Assembly: GCA_030411725.1 (NCBI GenBank)
Contig: MU839839.1
Location: forward strand, 930,001-994,000
Reading direction: 5' to 3'
From: Echria macrotheca
Lineage: Eukaryota > Ascomycota > Sordariomycetes > Sordariales > Schizotheciaceae
Length of the DNA: 64,000 nucleotides
A program made the position numbers and the translations under genes. The notes under the pieces are model-generated. The model was not told where the DNA came from and searched no databases. It worked only from the letters and a program-made list of their open reading frames with translations. Of the stretch, positions 1 through 11,001 are shown piece by piece (position 1 is the stretch's first letter; every line of letters starts with the position of its first letter).

Positions 1-747
1 GTCCTGGAGGCCGGCGTCATCTTCCACTCGCTGCTTATTGGTTTGACCCTTGTGGTAGCAGGCGACACTTTCTTCATCACCCTTTTCATCGTCATCCTCT
101 TCCATCAGATGTTCGAAGGCATCGCCCTCGGCACCCGTATCGCCCAGCTGGGCAGGGCGCGCCCTTCGACCGGCCTAGGACACGGCCACACGCACGGGCT
201 CGGACACCACGGCCATTTCCACGAGCCCAAGCAGCCCAGCCCGTCCACGCTGGCCGAGGAATTCGCCGCCGCCTCGGACCACCAACAACACCCCCCACAC
301 CACCACGGTGTACCGAAGAAGGTGGAGACAGCCTCGGGCGAGGACTCAGACGACATGGCAAGCGGCAACGCAGTCCTTCCACATCACCCGGCACCCGCCG
401 CCGCCGCCGCCGCCGCGGTCCCACCAACGACCACCAGCCCCGTCTCGCTGAAGAAGAAACTGCTCCTGGCAACGGCCTTCGCCTTCGTCACGCCGCTCGG
501 CATGGCCATCGGCATCGGCGCGCTGCAGACGTTCAACGGCAACGACCCGTCGACCGTCATCGCCATCGGCACCCTCGACGCGCTGTCGGCCGGCATCCTC
601 GTCTGGGTTGGTGTTGTCGAGATGTGGGCGCACGACTGGATGCTCGGCGGCGAGATGACGACGGCCGGGCCCGTGCGGACTGTGCTGGGCATGCTGGCGC
701 TGGTGGCGGGCATGGCGCTGATGAGTTTGTTGGGCAAGTGGGCATAG
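1..747 (+). CDS. ZIP-family zinc/iron transporter, C-terminal part (5' end outside window)
   Basis: This frame is open from base 1, so the N-terminal transmembrane segments are missing; 248 residues are visible. Residues 3-15 (EAGVIFHSLLIGL) form the metal-binding helix 4 of ZIP transporters, with the conserved HSxxIG. Residues 36-48 (HQMFEGIALGTRI) form helix 5 with HQxFEG. Both helices line the metal path in the family. They are followed by a histidine-rich loop (HGHTHG, HHGHFH, HHHG), an alanine run and three more hydrophobic segments ending in GKWA. The family imports Zn2+ or Fe2+ across the plasma or an organelle membrane. The His-rich loop normally lies between helices 3 and 4; here it follows helix 5, which is a little unusual. 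The substrate cannot be decided. The family call is secure. Confidence 0.9.
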   Translation, partial: VLEAGVIFHSLLIGLTLVVAGDTFFITLFIVILFHQMFEGIALGTRIAQLGRARPSTGLGHGHTHGLGHHGHFHEPKQPSPSTLAEEFAAASDHQQHPPHHHGVPKKVETASGEDSDDMASGNAVLPHHPAPAAAAAAAVPPTTTSPVSLKKKLLLATAFAFVTPLGMAIGIGALQTFNGNDPSTVIAIGTLDALSAGILVWVGVVEMWAHDWMLGGEMTTAGPVRTVLGMLALVAGMALMSLLGKWA

Positions 748-1415
748 ATCTTTTTTTTTTTTTTTTGATTTTCTTGGACAGGGGGATTTGTCTCTTGCAT
801 GATTCGGGTCAGGGTAAAGTGTTTAGACCTTTTTGTGTTACTAGAAAAGTTTGGAGTTTTGGGCAGTTACGGAAGAGTCATGGATTCCATTTACGGGGGC
901 AAGGGGGGGTGGGGGTTGTCACGGTAGATCATGTGGTGGGATGGCGTTTGGAGTTGAATACTGGGTCAAGGGGGGGCTAGAGTAGATATCGGTACTCCGG
1001 ATGGAGTGGATATGGTAGATTCTAAATCTAAAGACAGGGCGAATATCATGTTTGCAGCGCCAAGATTGAAATGTTTGTTCAGGTGTTTGGAAGTGTACCT
1101 TCATAGGCAGGAGAGTTAAAGCTAGGTACCAGGTATTTACGAGTACAGCCAACACGTCAAGCCTCCTTTCTGCCTCCTAACTCAGTCGGACCCGGAGCCA
1201 CAGAGACTTCCGAAATACGCATTCTAGGTAGCTAGGTACGTTGGCTCGTCGGTGGAGGACCGATCGGCTCGACAATGAAGTCGACTGATGCACAAACCTG
1301 ACCGGACGACCACATTCCAGTAACTCACCTACTTAACCTATTTTAAAGTAAATCCTGACAAACTTAGAACCCCGCAAAACCGTCGAAACACGAAACGGAC
1401 AACCAGACCCAATCG
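748..1415. other. Intergenic region between convergent genes
   Basis: This stretch lies between the stop of the ZIP gene and the stop of the VAO-type oxidase. It begins with a 16-base T run at about 751-766 and contains G-rich stretches near 895-980 and TAGGTA-type motifs near 1205. I see no gene in it. Confidence 0.6.
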
Positions 1416-3323
1416 CTATTCTTTCTCTTCTTCCAAGGTCTGCGCTTCTCTCAAATGCCGGAACCGGTTTGGCCAGATACCTTGCTTGCCGGGCGCCAGG
1501 ATCCCGTTGGGATCCAAAGTGTCCTGTATAGTTATTAACTCGTGATCTTCTATTCCCACCAGGGCAGACTAACTTTGATCTTTTCGACAAACCGGTTATA
1601 CGCATGGTCGTTGAAGTCGTTTAGGTCGGCGATGAGGTCTGCAACAAGTCAGCTTTGTCCTTGAGAAACGACCCCATGTGTCAGGTCTCGGTGTAGACAG
1701 AAGAACATCTTTCCTCCACACCTGTCCATATTATCGCGCGGCAAGAAAAAGGAAGCACCTACCCATGTGATTAACATGCGCACGATACATGCCGTACCCC
1801 CTCTTCTTCGCCTCCTCGTGCAGGGCATAATACAGCCTCTCCATCTTCTTCTTCTGCTCGACATCTGTCTGATCCCAGGTAAACATGTTCATCAACACCA
1901 CATGACGCTCGTGCATGAAAAAGTCAGCCATCAACTCGACCCCGTGTGCCTCACAGATGGGCTTGCTGACGCGCATCCACTCCATCAGCAGTTTTCCCGA
2001 AGACGGAATGATAGGGGCATAGTCGCCGTGGGCCGCCTTGCCCTTTCTGTCTCTCGGAATCGGCCAGTCGATCAGCGGTAGGCTCCAGAGCTGCGGCACC
2101 CCGACAAACATGGACCCGTGCTCCGGGGGCACATCAGCGGCGACCACGCCGTCCTCGCCACCCTCAAAAAGCTGTCCCGTGATCGTCCCCGTCGGCGCTT
2201 TCTTCTCCAGGACCGCCTTGATCTCGTCAAACTGCGCCTGCACAATCCGCTTCGGCCCATACAATCCCCAGCGCGCATACCAGTGCCCATACCCCGTTTC
2301 TTTCTGGAGTTCATCCAACCTCCAGTCCGGAATCGGCCCCGCACCCTTCCAATAATCCTCCCTCCTCCCCGAGATACACAGCGTCTCAATCAGACTCGTA
2401 AACCACACGAGGCTATTAATCGTCCCATCGCGCCGCATCACCCCAAACACATCGACCATAACCTCCAGATCCGTCCAGGCCGGCATCCCAAACGAGCAAG
2501 ACATGTACGCCTCGGGCCGCGGCGCAAGCCAGATGCCCATCTTCGTGACCACACCCAGATTACTCTGCAGAAACAACCCCTCAACCGACGGCCCAAACGT
2601 AAACTTGGACAAAAAAGCCGACGGACTCTTTGTGATCCCCCACTGCCCCGTCCGCACCACATCCTCGCCACTAGCCAACATGACCTCCATCCCGGCCACA
2701 TGCTGATGATGACAAAACGTGCTCATGAAACCCATCCCCCGGTCGAGGGTATTCCCCACAACACTCCCCCAGCCCAGACTCGCCGTCGACGGCCACACTT
2801 TCTTGCCGTGGGCCACACAATACCGGTACAAATCAACAAACGTAACCCCCGGCTCGACGACGGCATACCCAAACTCATCATCCACTTCTATGATCCGATC
2901 CATCCGGTGCAGATCCAGCGCAACGCACCCGCTGACCCTAGGCGCGGGCCCGCCATACCCCAGATTCTTGCCCCGGGAGAACGTCCACACGGGAATCTTG
3001 AAGCGGTTAGAGGTTTTGAGCACCGCGGAAAGTTCGGCGGTGGTGGATGGGCAGACCGCTGCGGAAGGGACCTTGCGGCGCGAGGCGTCGTGCTCGTGCA
3101 CGTCGTAGGGGTCGATGTAGTCTGACAGGGCGGGGCCGGTGAATACGGCTCCCGGGCCGACGGCGGCGATGAAGGATGCTATGGCGGCGTCGAAGTCGGA
3201 GGGGCGGATGCCGGGGGGGAGGATCCGGTCGGGGAGGGGGTGGCGGGGGGTGCGTTCGAAGGTTTGGGTGTGGGCGGCTTCGTAGTCGGGGTCTGTGTAG
3301 GTTGGGGGGAGCGTGGTGGACAT
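1416..3323 (-). CDS. VAO-type FAD-dependent oxidase (vanillyl-alcohol/eugenol oxidase-like)
   Basis: I read three exons: 3323-1763, 1638-1574 and 1523-1416, giving 577 residues. The introns (124 and 50 bp) have GT-AG ends. Splicing restores the family's C-terminus: YRAHVNHM is followed by a DLIADLNDFNDHAYNRF stretch and then LDPNGILAPGKQGIWP. The FAD-binding PP-loop segment SRGKNLGYGG lies near residue 115 and VVEPGVTFVDLY near 155. The YR pair of YRAHVNHM corresponds to the phenolate-binding Tyr-Arg of vanillyl-alcohol oxidase. AAHGDYAPI sits where the His that carries covalent FAD is expected. Length is close to the family's roughly 560 residues. The family oxidises para-substituted phenols with release of H2O2; the exact substrate is unknown. 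The start ATG has an acceptable context. The enzyme class is secure. Confidence 0.9.
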
Positions 3324-4069
3324 TTTTTTGGTGTTGGCTTTTTGTTGGGGCTACCCCTTTTTTTGCGGGGACGGTTGGCGGTTGTTGGTCTTGGAGATTG
3401 AGATTTTGTGAGGGCAATGTCGAGCGCGAGTCTGAAAGCCTAGGAAAGCGTTAATGGAGTAGAGTATGGAGTGGACCGGCGTAGTACAAATAGGATACCG
3501 GGGTGCGCGAGAGGATTTTCTTCGTCTGGGAATGATGATCCGGTCTTGTACTATTTTACGTAGGTATTTATTTAATAAATAAAAAACCTCGGACCTTTGC
3601 CGAGACCGAGGAGGGGATGGACGGACGGCCAACTACCGTCCTTCACGCGCCAGCATCGCATCCCGCTGTCCGGCGAACGCCTGCCACCGAGCTTCAGAAT
3701 TAGAGCCCGCTTACATCTTAATTAACCCAGCAAGCCAAGTTGGCGGCTATATAGAATGTTGTTGTGGACGCCATCAGATTCAGGGTTACTCCAAACTCCG
3801 GAACACAGAACTGTATCCCGTCGGGGTATTGATCCGTGAGGGGAACAGGCCGATGTATCATGGTACTGGCCATAACCTCCAGATACTGGATACTGCTTGA
3901 GATGTACCACAGTGCCGAGCATCTTGAGCAGGCGAAGAATGGGTGTTGGATCAAAAGAACATAGACACCGTCAATGGAACATGAACAAACTGAATTATAC
4001 AAAAGAACACTAATGCTACATACACGCAGACTCCGCTACATGTAACCTCCCATCACGGCATATGTAACA
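3324..4069. other. Intergenic: VAO promoter side and 3' flank of the cysteine-repeat gene
   Basis: This stretch includes a short A/T-rich block near 3555-3590. No gene is supported; the short frames here lack family character. Confidence 0.5.
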
Positions 4070-6379
4070 TTAATAGTAGATCGGTGTCTCCCCGATACCA
4101 GGCGGCGAGTCGTCTTCAACTGGGGGGCATGTCTGCAAATTGAAGCACGTCTGAGCGCTGCCCGTGGTGCACTGCATCGTGACCGGATCATACTGAGCAT
4201 TGCCCGGACAATCGGGCAGCCCATTCAAAACACACTTGTTAAGCGTCTCGACGAAACGGAAGCCAGTCGGGCAGTCCGGATTGCCCTTGTACACGCACTG
4301 GTTATTCAGGAGCTGCATGTCATGCGGGCACGACGGCTGCTGGATGGCCACGCAGATGCCGTCCTTCAGCTCCGTGTTCTCGGGACACGTCGGCGGCGCT
4401 TGCGAGACGCACAGCTTCGTGGCTGGGTCGAGACGTGTATACTCAGGACACTCGGGGTCGAAGCGGGACACGCACACGCCCTCGAGGAACATGGTATCCT
4501 CGCCGGGACACTGGGGGTCCGTGTCGTGCACGCAGTTGCCGTAGCCGTCGAGCTTGCCCTCCTGACATGTCGGGTTGTTGTGGCTGATGCACTTGCCCTG
4601 GGAATAGACGTAGTTGGAGTTGGGCGGGCACACGGGCGGCACCGGCGACACGCACCGGCCAGCCGTCGGGCTGTACTGGAACCGCGGGCCGCACGTGGGT
4701 CCGTCCGGCAGGACGCACTTGCCGGAGCCGGCGACGAACCTGAAGGGCGGGACGCAGATGGGGTCGCCGTCCGAGACGCAGTCGTTGCCAACGAGCTTGG
4801 TGTGCTCTGGGCACGCCGGCGTGCCGGGGACCACGCACTTGTTGCCCTCGATCCGGTTGGGCTTCGGGCAGTACGGCTTGTGGTCCTTGCCGACGCAGAC
4901 GCCGCCCTCCAGCGTCGTCTTCGGGGGACACTCGGGGGGCGAGGTCGAGACGCACCTGGTGCCGATGAGCATGGTGTGTAGGGGACAAACCGGTCGGCCG
5001 TCGATGGCAACGCACTTGTCACCGCTGATAAACGACCCCTCGGGACACGTCGGCGGCGGCGCGATGCATTTCTGAGTCGGGGGGTCATATCGACCCTCCT
5101 GGCACTTGGGCGTGTCGTCAAGATGGCATTTGCCGCCGAAGAGGGACCCAGTTGTGCATTCGGGGGAGGTCGTCTTGATGCACTGGCCATGCTGGGGATG
5201 ATAGTTGTACCCCGGCGGACAGTCGCTCGGACCTGGAGTATACCAGCACACGTTGCCGTAGGGATCCCAGTGCATAGGGTCCTCGCATTGCTCCTCCTCG
5301 GTGGCGTCAGAAACGCACTTGGTTCCACAAGGCGAGGGTCGAGACCGTGTTGGGCAGCAGACTGCCCGTCTCTGCGTGCCTTCGACGTAGAAAAGCTCGT
5401 CTCCGGCAAGGCAAAAAGGGGGCGTGGACAGGTGACAAACGCCATCCTTGAGCTCGTGCTGGCTGGTAGGGCAGATGGGGCCGTCGGTCGACACGCAGCT
5501 GCCATTTTCATAGACGCCTCGTTCGCAGAGAGGGGGCTCCTCGAGAATGCAGACTCTGTCGACGAACTTGCCGCCCTGGGGGCAGCTAGGGTTTTCCTCG
5601 AGAATGCAATCGCCGTTCTCATACCGGTACCTGCTGTCAGGGCACTGTGGCAGCCCGGTGGACTCGCAGACACCAGGCGACTTCATACGCGTCCCTTTCG
5701 GGCAGCTAGCGTCCTTGACGCATCTGCCCTTGTCGTCCAGATGGAGGTCAGGGGAGCTGCACAAGGGGGAAGTGTTGGAGATACAGAGGTTCAACTCGCG
5801 GTCGAGGTAGGAACCGGTTTTGCATTGAGGACCTAGACGAATCAGCATCCCGTTCTTTTCTGTCACGGCTGCTCACATACCTGAGGGGTCAACGCAATTC
5901 GAGCCCGACCTCTCAAAGGGTGGTGAACACGCAGGTGGGCTGGTCGACTGGCACTGATGAGTCTCCTTGCAGAAGGTAGCCCCCTCATGGTCGCATTTTG
6001 GCTCGTTCGGATCCACACACATGCCATCGACATAGGCGAGATCGCCAGGGCACACGGCAGTTCCCACGCAGACGTTACCGGACAAGTGGAACCCTCGAGG
6101 GCAGACTGCGGTGGACGGAAAGACGCAGGTCCGGCCGTTGTACATGGTGCCGCGAGGACAGCACTTGCCGTTGCCGGCGTTGTCGTACGAGATGAACAGG
6201 TCGTCGATGCTGATGGACTGGATGGGAATTCCAGAGACTGGATCCAATGAGCCGCCGCCGTAGCTCAAGGCGGTGCCCACACCGGGCGTAAGGATCATCT
6301 GGCCGCCGTCGGGGAAAGACAGGGCAGCGACATGCTGGGCGCCCGTGAGGAGCAGCACGGCTGCCAGTCTCTGAGCCAT
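4070..6379 (-). CDS. Secreted cysteine-rich tandem-repeat protein (oocyst-wall-protein-like)
   Basis: Two exons (6379-5881 and 5832-4070; 48-bp intron) encode 753 residues. An ATG at 6430 is in frame. I prefer 6379 because it has A at -3 and G at +4, and because the protein then opens with a classical signal peptide (MAQRLAAVLLLTGAQHVAA). After about 60 residues the mature chain is almost entirely a tandem array of 20-25-residue units, each with two cysteines. The pattern is roughly P-x-CP-x(7-10)-G-x-CV, with more than 25 copies. One irregular unit in the middle has an adjacent Cys pair (AVCCP). The spacing resembles apicomplexan oocyst wall protein repeats. I infer a disulfide-stabilised cell-wall or extracellular-matrix protein. 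No enzymatic domain, membrane anchor or GPI signal is seen. The gene structure is secure; the function is not known. Confidence 0.85.
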
Positions 6380-7808
6380 TGTGCTGCCAAAACGAAAGGA
6401 GGTGGATGATCGAATGATGGAGTTGAACATGGACCGAGCTGTCTGGCAGCCGACTTATATCGCTAGACGAAAGGTCCAAGTGCTCGATCTGGCCAACAAA
6501 CTTTGTCTGCCCCGTGTTTACTACCCCTGGAGCGTGCGTTCATTTGGGAGCCATTCGGATTCGTCGACGGCAAAACCATGCCGACAGCTGAAAGTCATCT
6601 CCACATTGCAAAGGATGTTGCTTGACTGCTTTCGCTGCTCAGCCGTCGTAGCCCTGAACAGTAGAGCGGTGGTGGCGTCGAGCGGATGTGGTCTGGGTGG
6701 TCGAGACCAGCAAGGCCAGCTGAAAAGCCGGTTGCGGTTAGCGGGCGGGAGGGCGCGGACGGGTGGCGTGCTGACCCCAATGATGATGGCTGATAGTGCG
6801 CAATAGCCCGGTAGCTAGTCCCCGTTGGCAAGGATTGATATTCCGTTTCAAGCTGTCATGCCGTCGACCATTATCGATACCGCAATTGCGCGCGTAGGGC
6901 GCCTCGAAGAGAGCTAGAGCCCTAGGCCGGCGGTGGAAGCGAGGGGTCGCGACGCAGTTTCAAGGTCCCTTGGGCTGATCCCAACGCTTGGGAGCCCGGA
7001 GATACCCGGAGGAGAGGTCCCTATCGCGATTGGGCATGGCGATTGCGGTCTGGAACGCTGGGGGCTGATTTTTCCGCAAGCATGGGAGTCGGGGATGTCG
7101 ATTGCCAAGAACTGAGGTAGAGTAAGATTCGCATCCTTGGCAGCGGTATCGCATTCCCCGTTTTCTTTGAGTGGGCGGTTGATTCCTGATAACAAATGAT
7201 CAACCGAAGGAAGCTGGCCCATTGCGGGCAAGTTAGTCCCCTCTATTGACTGGATATTTCCGGTCTAGACCTATCGGGAGACGAACAAGGCCAGGACTGC
7301 CATGAAGCTGCTTCCGGTTTCCACAGTGTGTGCGTCGACGAGCCGGGTATCTGCGCCTGACGAGGTTCCAAAGGCCCTGAGATTGAGGAGGCGAGCAGCA
7401 GGGGCGATAGATGTGGCCGAAAACAAGGTGACGTTGTACTTCAGTGTGTATGGAATTAGGTGGAAGAGTGAGGGGAAACCAATTCCACACAAGGGAAAAG
7501 GCCACACAAAGGCTGTGGTGGAAACCCATATGTGGGTCTGTGGGTCCCACAACAATTCGTCTTATCTCTGCTACTAGTTCGGATCCTAAGCAAAGGCAGG
7601 CGCTACGTGGCGAGTGCCTTCCTGTATGCTCTGACTGGTGGTCTTTCACTTTTCAGGTTTCATCGCTTGAAGGCAACCCAGTGTAGTCTCTTGTTCCTGC
7701 TCGAGATCCAGTCCACAATAGGCCGGGCATTTGTGGCAACGGGGTCCAGCTTCCAATCTAGGGGCGATCAAATGAAGGTACTACGCCGGAACCGTAACAG
7801 AACAGCCA
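6380..7808. other. Intergenic region upstream of the cysteine-repeat gene
   Basis: This stretch of about 1.4 kb holds the promoter of the minus-strand cysteine-repeat gene and the 3' flank of the first HET gene. Open frames around 7233-7649 start at non-ATG codons and resemble no family. I support no gene here. Confidence 0.5.
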
Positions 7809-10030
7809 TCACACTAAAGTAAACCCTCCTTGCCTCTTCTTTGCTTCATCCAGATCTTCCAACAGCTCCCCATCCATGACGCCATGCACATCTGCAAATG
7901 CGAATCGCCAGTTAGAATGATTGTACAGTGATTTACACTCAAAGTGATAAAGAGGCTTGACTCACAACATTCGCCAATGAGATAGAACCCGTCACAGTCT
8001 TCATATTTCCGAAGGACGAAGGGGACCTTGGCTCCAAGAAGTACTACCACTTGGTCACCAACCCTGGTCCCTACCGGAACGCGGCCCATAAACCCGTTTT
8101 CTGTGACGCAAAACGTAAACAGCAAGCTCCTAATTGTGACAGCAATAGAGTCTTCTTCATTGAACCCGTCGTCCGTCTCATGAGTCTTGGGCTTCGACCC
8201 TTCCTCGCGACATTCGTCTTTGGCTGTATCCCGCCCGTCTTGGGTACCGTCACTCCAGCGGAACATCCTATGCATGGTGTCGAGCGAGACTGGGGCTGTC
8301 CGCCTTATTCCGTCGGCATTCCTGCCAGTGAGGACGGTCTGGATGAAGGCCTCTTTTTGCTTTGTCAAATCGCCGTAGACGTGCTTGGGATGAGTCCCGT
8401 TGCACCACATCGCCCAATCACTGCTAATGCGAAGGCTGCCCGCAGTTGCTGGCGCGACAGCGCTAACGACACCCACATGGATCCCACCAACCGCCATTTG
8501 GGCTTTTGCATCTTCAAAGAACTTGACAACAGGGGGGAATTTGCCGGAAGCGTTGAAGGGGCAGTTGCCAACCGTGTTGATTTGAGCCGAGGCAATAACC
8601 GGGATACGCCAGTCGGGTATCCATGATGGTAAGACAGACTCCCAGACTCGTGTTAGTAATGCTTCAGCCTCTGGGACCCAGGACTCGACCTCGGCTCCCT
8701 CACTTGCGTCCGCTTCTGGAAGGACGTTGATCCAGGCCAGCTCAGTCACCTTTAGGCGTTCATCGACATCTGACTGGTATACTCCGCCGTCGATGCTCTC
8801 CGGAAACCGGGGTTTGCAAGCGCTGAGGATGTCCAAGTTCCGGCTTTGAGTAACTGCTTGGACCACTACCGATCGATATAGAGAGAAGACCGATAAGCTG
8901 TAGTCAGCCTGGATCCCGCAGTGGCTGCTAACGAGATTTAGAAGCGCGTAGACATGATCTCGCGGATCGCTCGCCTTGCGATTTCGGAAGAGAATCAGAC
9001 CGCTTAACAGGGACGTTCTCTTTTTGTTCCCGTGTCCGCCCGAGTCGGCGGAAACCAAGGAGTAGACCGGTTTCACGTCACGCGTCACCGGCATTGACTT
9101 GAATTCTTTGGGGAGAACTCCGACCGGGAGGCGCTGGAGGAGCTGGAGGGCGACGACCCAGTGTTTCCATGACTGTCGGAAGGATCCATAGCACACGTAA
9201 AGTCGCTTGCTCAAAAGGACTTCCTGTAAGATCCATACCTGCTCCCAGTATTGCCTGTCCAACAAGCTGTCAAGCGCCTGGAAGCGCGAGGCGAACCCTT
9301 CATCCTTACAAACGTCGAACACTAAGTGTGCTGCCCTTCTGTCTCCCTCGCCCGGGTTCTCGATAGCAGCGCCGGAATGATTCGAGCCGGAATCCTCGTC
9401 TCGCATTACGATTCCGAACAGAGTGTCTACCAATTCAGCGGCCAGGTGAGAGTCGTCGTTAGCCTCACCCAACCACATCAGGACCTCGGTAGCACGCTTG
9501 TAAATATCGCCCATCATCCGTACTTGGTTGTTTCGTTCTTGGATGTCGTCCTGGTTGATGCACAACGCATCAACCCACAGTTCGAGTGGCTCCTCTCCCC
9601 GGCGCAGTTGCCTCAGGGCGGCAAACAGATTCTTCGTGATTGGCAAGGGAGTACCGTTAAGGAAGATAGTCCTCGTCTGGCTCCTATCTCCCCAAACATA
9701 AGAGAGCGCCGAGTATGACGACGGCGCTACGTTAACAAATCTGTGGCGCTTGAATGTGCAGTGAATTTGCGCGTCTGGATCTGTGCTCGGAAGGAGAATG
9801 ACGGTCCGGATCTCCTGCAAACCGGGTCTCAAGCGTTTTCCGTGTATCCCGTTTTGTGGGGAATTGGTGGTTTGATCCTTGTGGTGATGGTACGATTGCC
9901 AAATCCCCGAAGCGACTACCTCCAGCTTGCGGACCACGTTTTGCGGCACGTCCTCTGAATCCGAAGCCCCGGGCGCAGCTTTGAAGACATTGAAGATGGA
10001 TGGATTCTGGCAGCGCTGCCCAGATATCAT
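7809..10030 (-). CDS. HET-domain (heterokaryon incompatibility) protein, HET gene 1
   Basis: Two exons (10030-7966 and 7891-7809; 74-bp intron). The second exon restores the C-terminus: ECYVHGVMDGEL, then EDLDEAKKRQGGF, a usual ending of HET proteins. The HET domain begins near residue 105 with YSALSYVWGD and continues with LWVDALCINQDDIQER near 151 and WVLQ-type motif WILQEVLLSKR. HET domains trigger cell death after fusion of incompatible fungal strains, and many paralogs act in non-self recognition. The frame stays open upstream of 10030 to about 10160 without an ATG. That stretch (containing DLVPDWSPTHKIKTALKQL) looks coding, so a short 5' exon may be missing. The length from 10030 is 715 residues. 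A copy of the dispersed repeat lies about 400 bp upstream. The family is certain; the exact start is not. Confidence 0.85.
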
Positions 10031-10437
10031 GCGCCGTGTGTCGTTTGGAAGCTTCCCCTTCAGAAGAAATGACAGCTGCTTCAGCGCCGTTTTGATCTTG
10101 TGAGTCGGGGACCAGTCAGGAACTAGATCTTCCGCTTGCTTTGTTGGCAAGTCTGCTGGTACCTTCAGTTAACACACTTGAGTTGCGACAACAAGGAGGG
10201 GCGATGATGAAAGTGGCAATAAGCGAGGAAAGGGGTATATATATAAAACACTACATACATGCCGTGCTGTTCTCTAAAACTCCAGCCATTTTAAATGGTG
10301 CAACAAAGCAGACCAAATTAACTGCAAAGTGAGGTCTGGTATAACGACGTCAAGTTGGCAACTGAATAGTACCGTCGTAGCGGGTAGGATGATTGCAGAA
10401 AAATAAAGCAGGCGTAGGAGTCAGGGGAAGAACTGGT

Positions 10438-10555
10438 GGTAAGGATGCTTGTTTTCTGGGAGAGAATGGGCCCTGATGGCTGGCTACCTAAATACAGGTG
10501 CTGGAGTGCGTGTGTTCCTGCCATTCTGCTGGGGTGCTCCTTCCTGGCCTAACAC
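10438..10555 (+). repeat. Dispersed HET-linked repeat, copy A
   Basis: This copy shares with the copies at 57391 and 61450 the blocks GATGCTTGTTTT, GATGGCTGGCT, CTAAATACAG, GGTGCTCC and CTGGCCTAACA, in the same order and spacing. It has a few extra bases (CTAC) between GGCT and CTAAATACAG. It lies in the region upstream of HET gene 1. No terminal inverted repeats, target-site duplication or Pol III boxes were recognised. Confidence 0.75.
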
Positions 10556-11001
10556 GGGAAGAAATCCCTCTCCCAAGTGCTGCTTCCCACCCTGGCACAG
10601 ATACGAGTGGGAGTTGGGCAGCTGGACAGACCTGGTTTACTTCGTTTGAAAGGGCTCGGACGCTCCAAGTTAGTCGTCAAGGCGTTGGGTTACAATGTGC
10701 CATCTCGATGCCCAACGTTGCTCAGCTGTGATTGGCACGTTTTGCTTGCATTGGTGATGCGGCAGCTCCTTATTAGTTGTTGGCTCACAAGGTTGACTCG
10801 GTCGGCAACAACTGGTAAGACGTGCACGGAACTCAGCAGGACACGCAAGCCCACCCTGAAAGCAAACCACTCTTTTATCTGAGGCGATTTCAGGGCTGAA
10901 AGTGAAGCTCTCCCAATCCCCGAACCACTGACGCTGGTGTAATTCACGCTTGCAGTCCAGTCGACATGAAATCAACTGGGTGATCGAGCATCGATATACT
11001 G

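Noticed and set aside
2118..3125. 335-codon open frame on the + strand
   Set aside because: It is antisense to the VAO-type oxidase; its composition is what GC-rich codon bias produces on the opposite strand, and it has no family motif.
6380..6430. Upstream ATG (6430) of the cysteine-repeat protein
   Set aside because: Poor start context, and it would bury the signal peptide 17 residues inside the chain.
7233..7649. Minus-strand frames near 7.2-7.6 kb, one with a hydrophobic look
   Set aside because: The hydrophobic frame starts at TTG with no ATG, no splice partner and no recognisable motif.
10438..10555. Dispersed repeat as a tRNA-derived SINE
   Set aside because: No A-box or B-box consensus and no tail of A or T could be found in any of the four copies.
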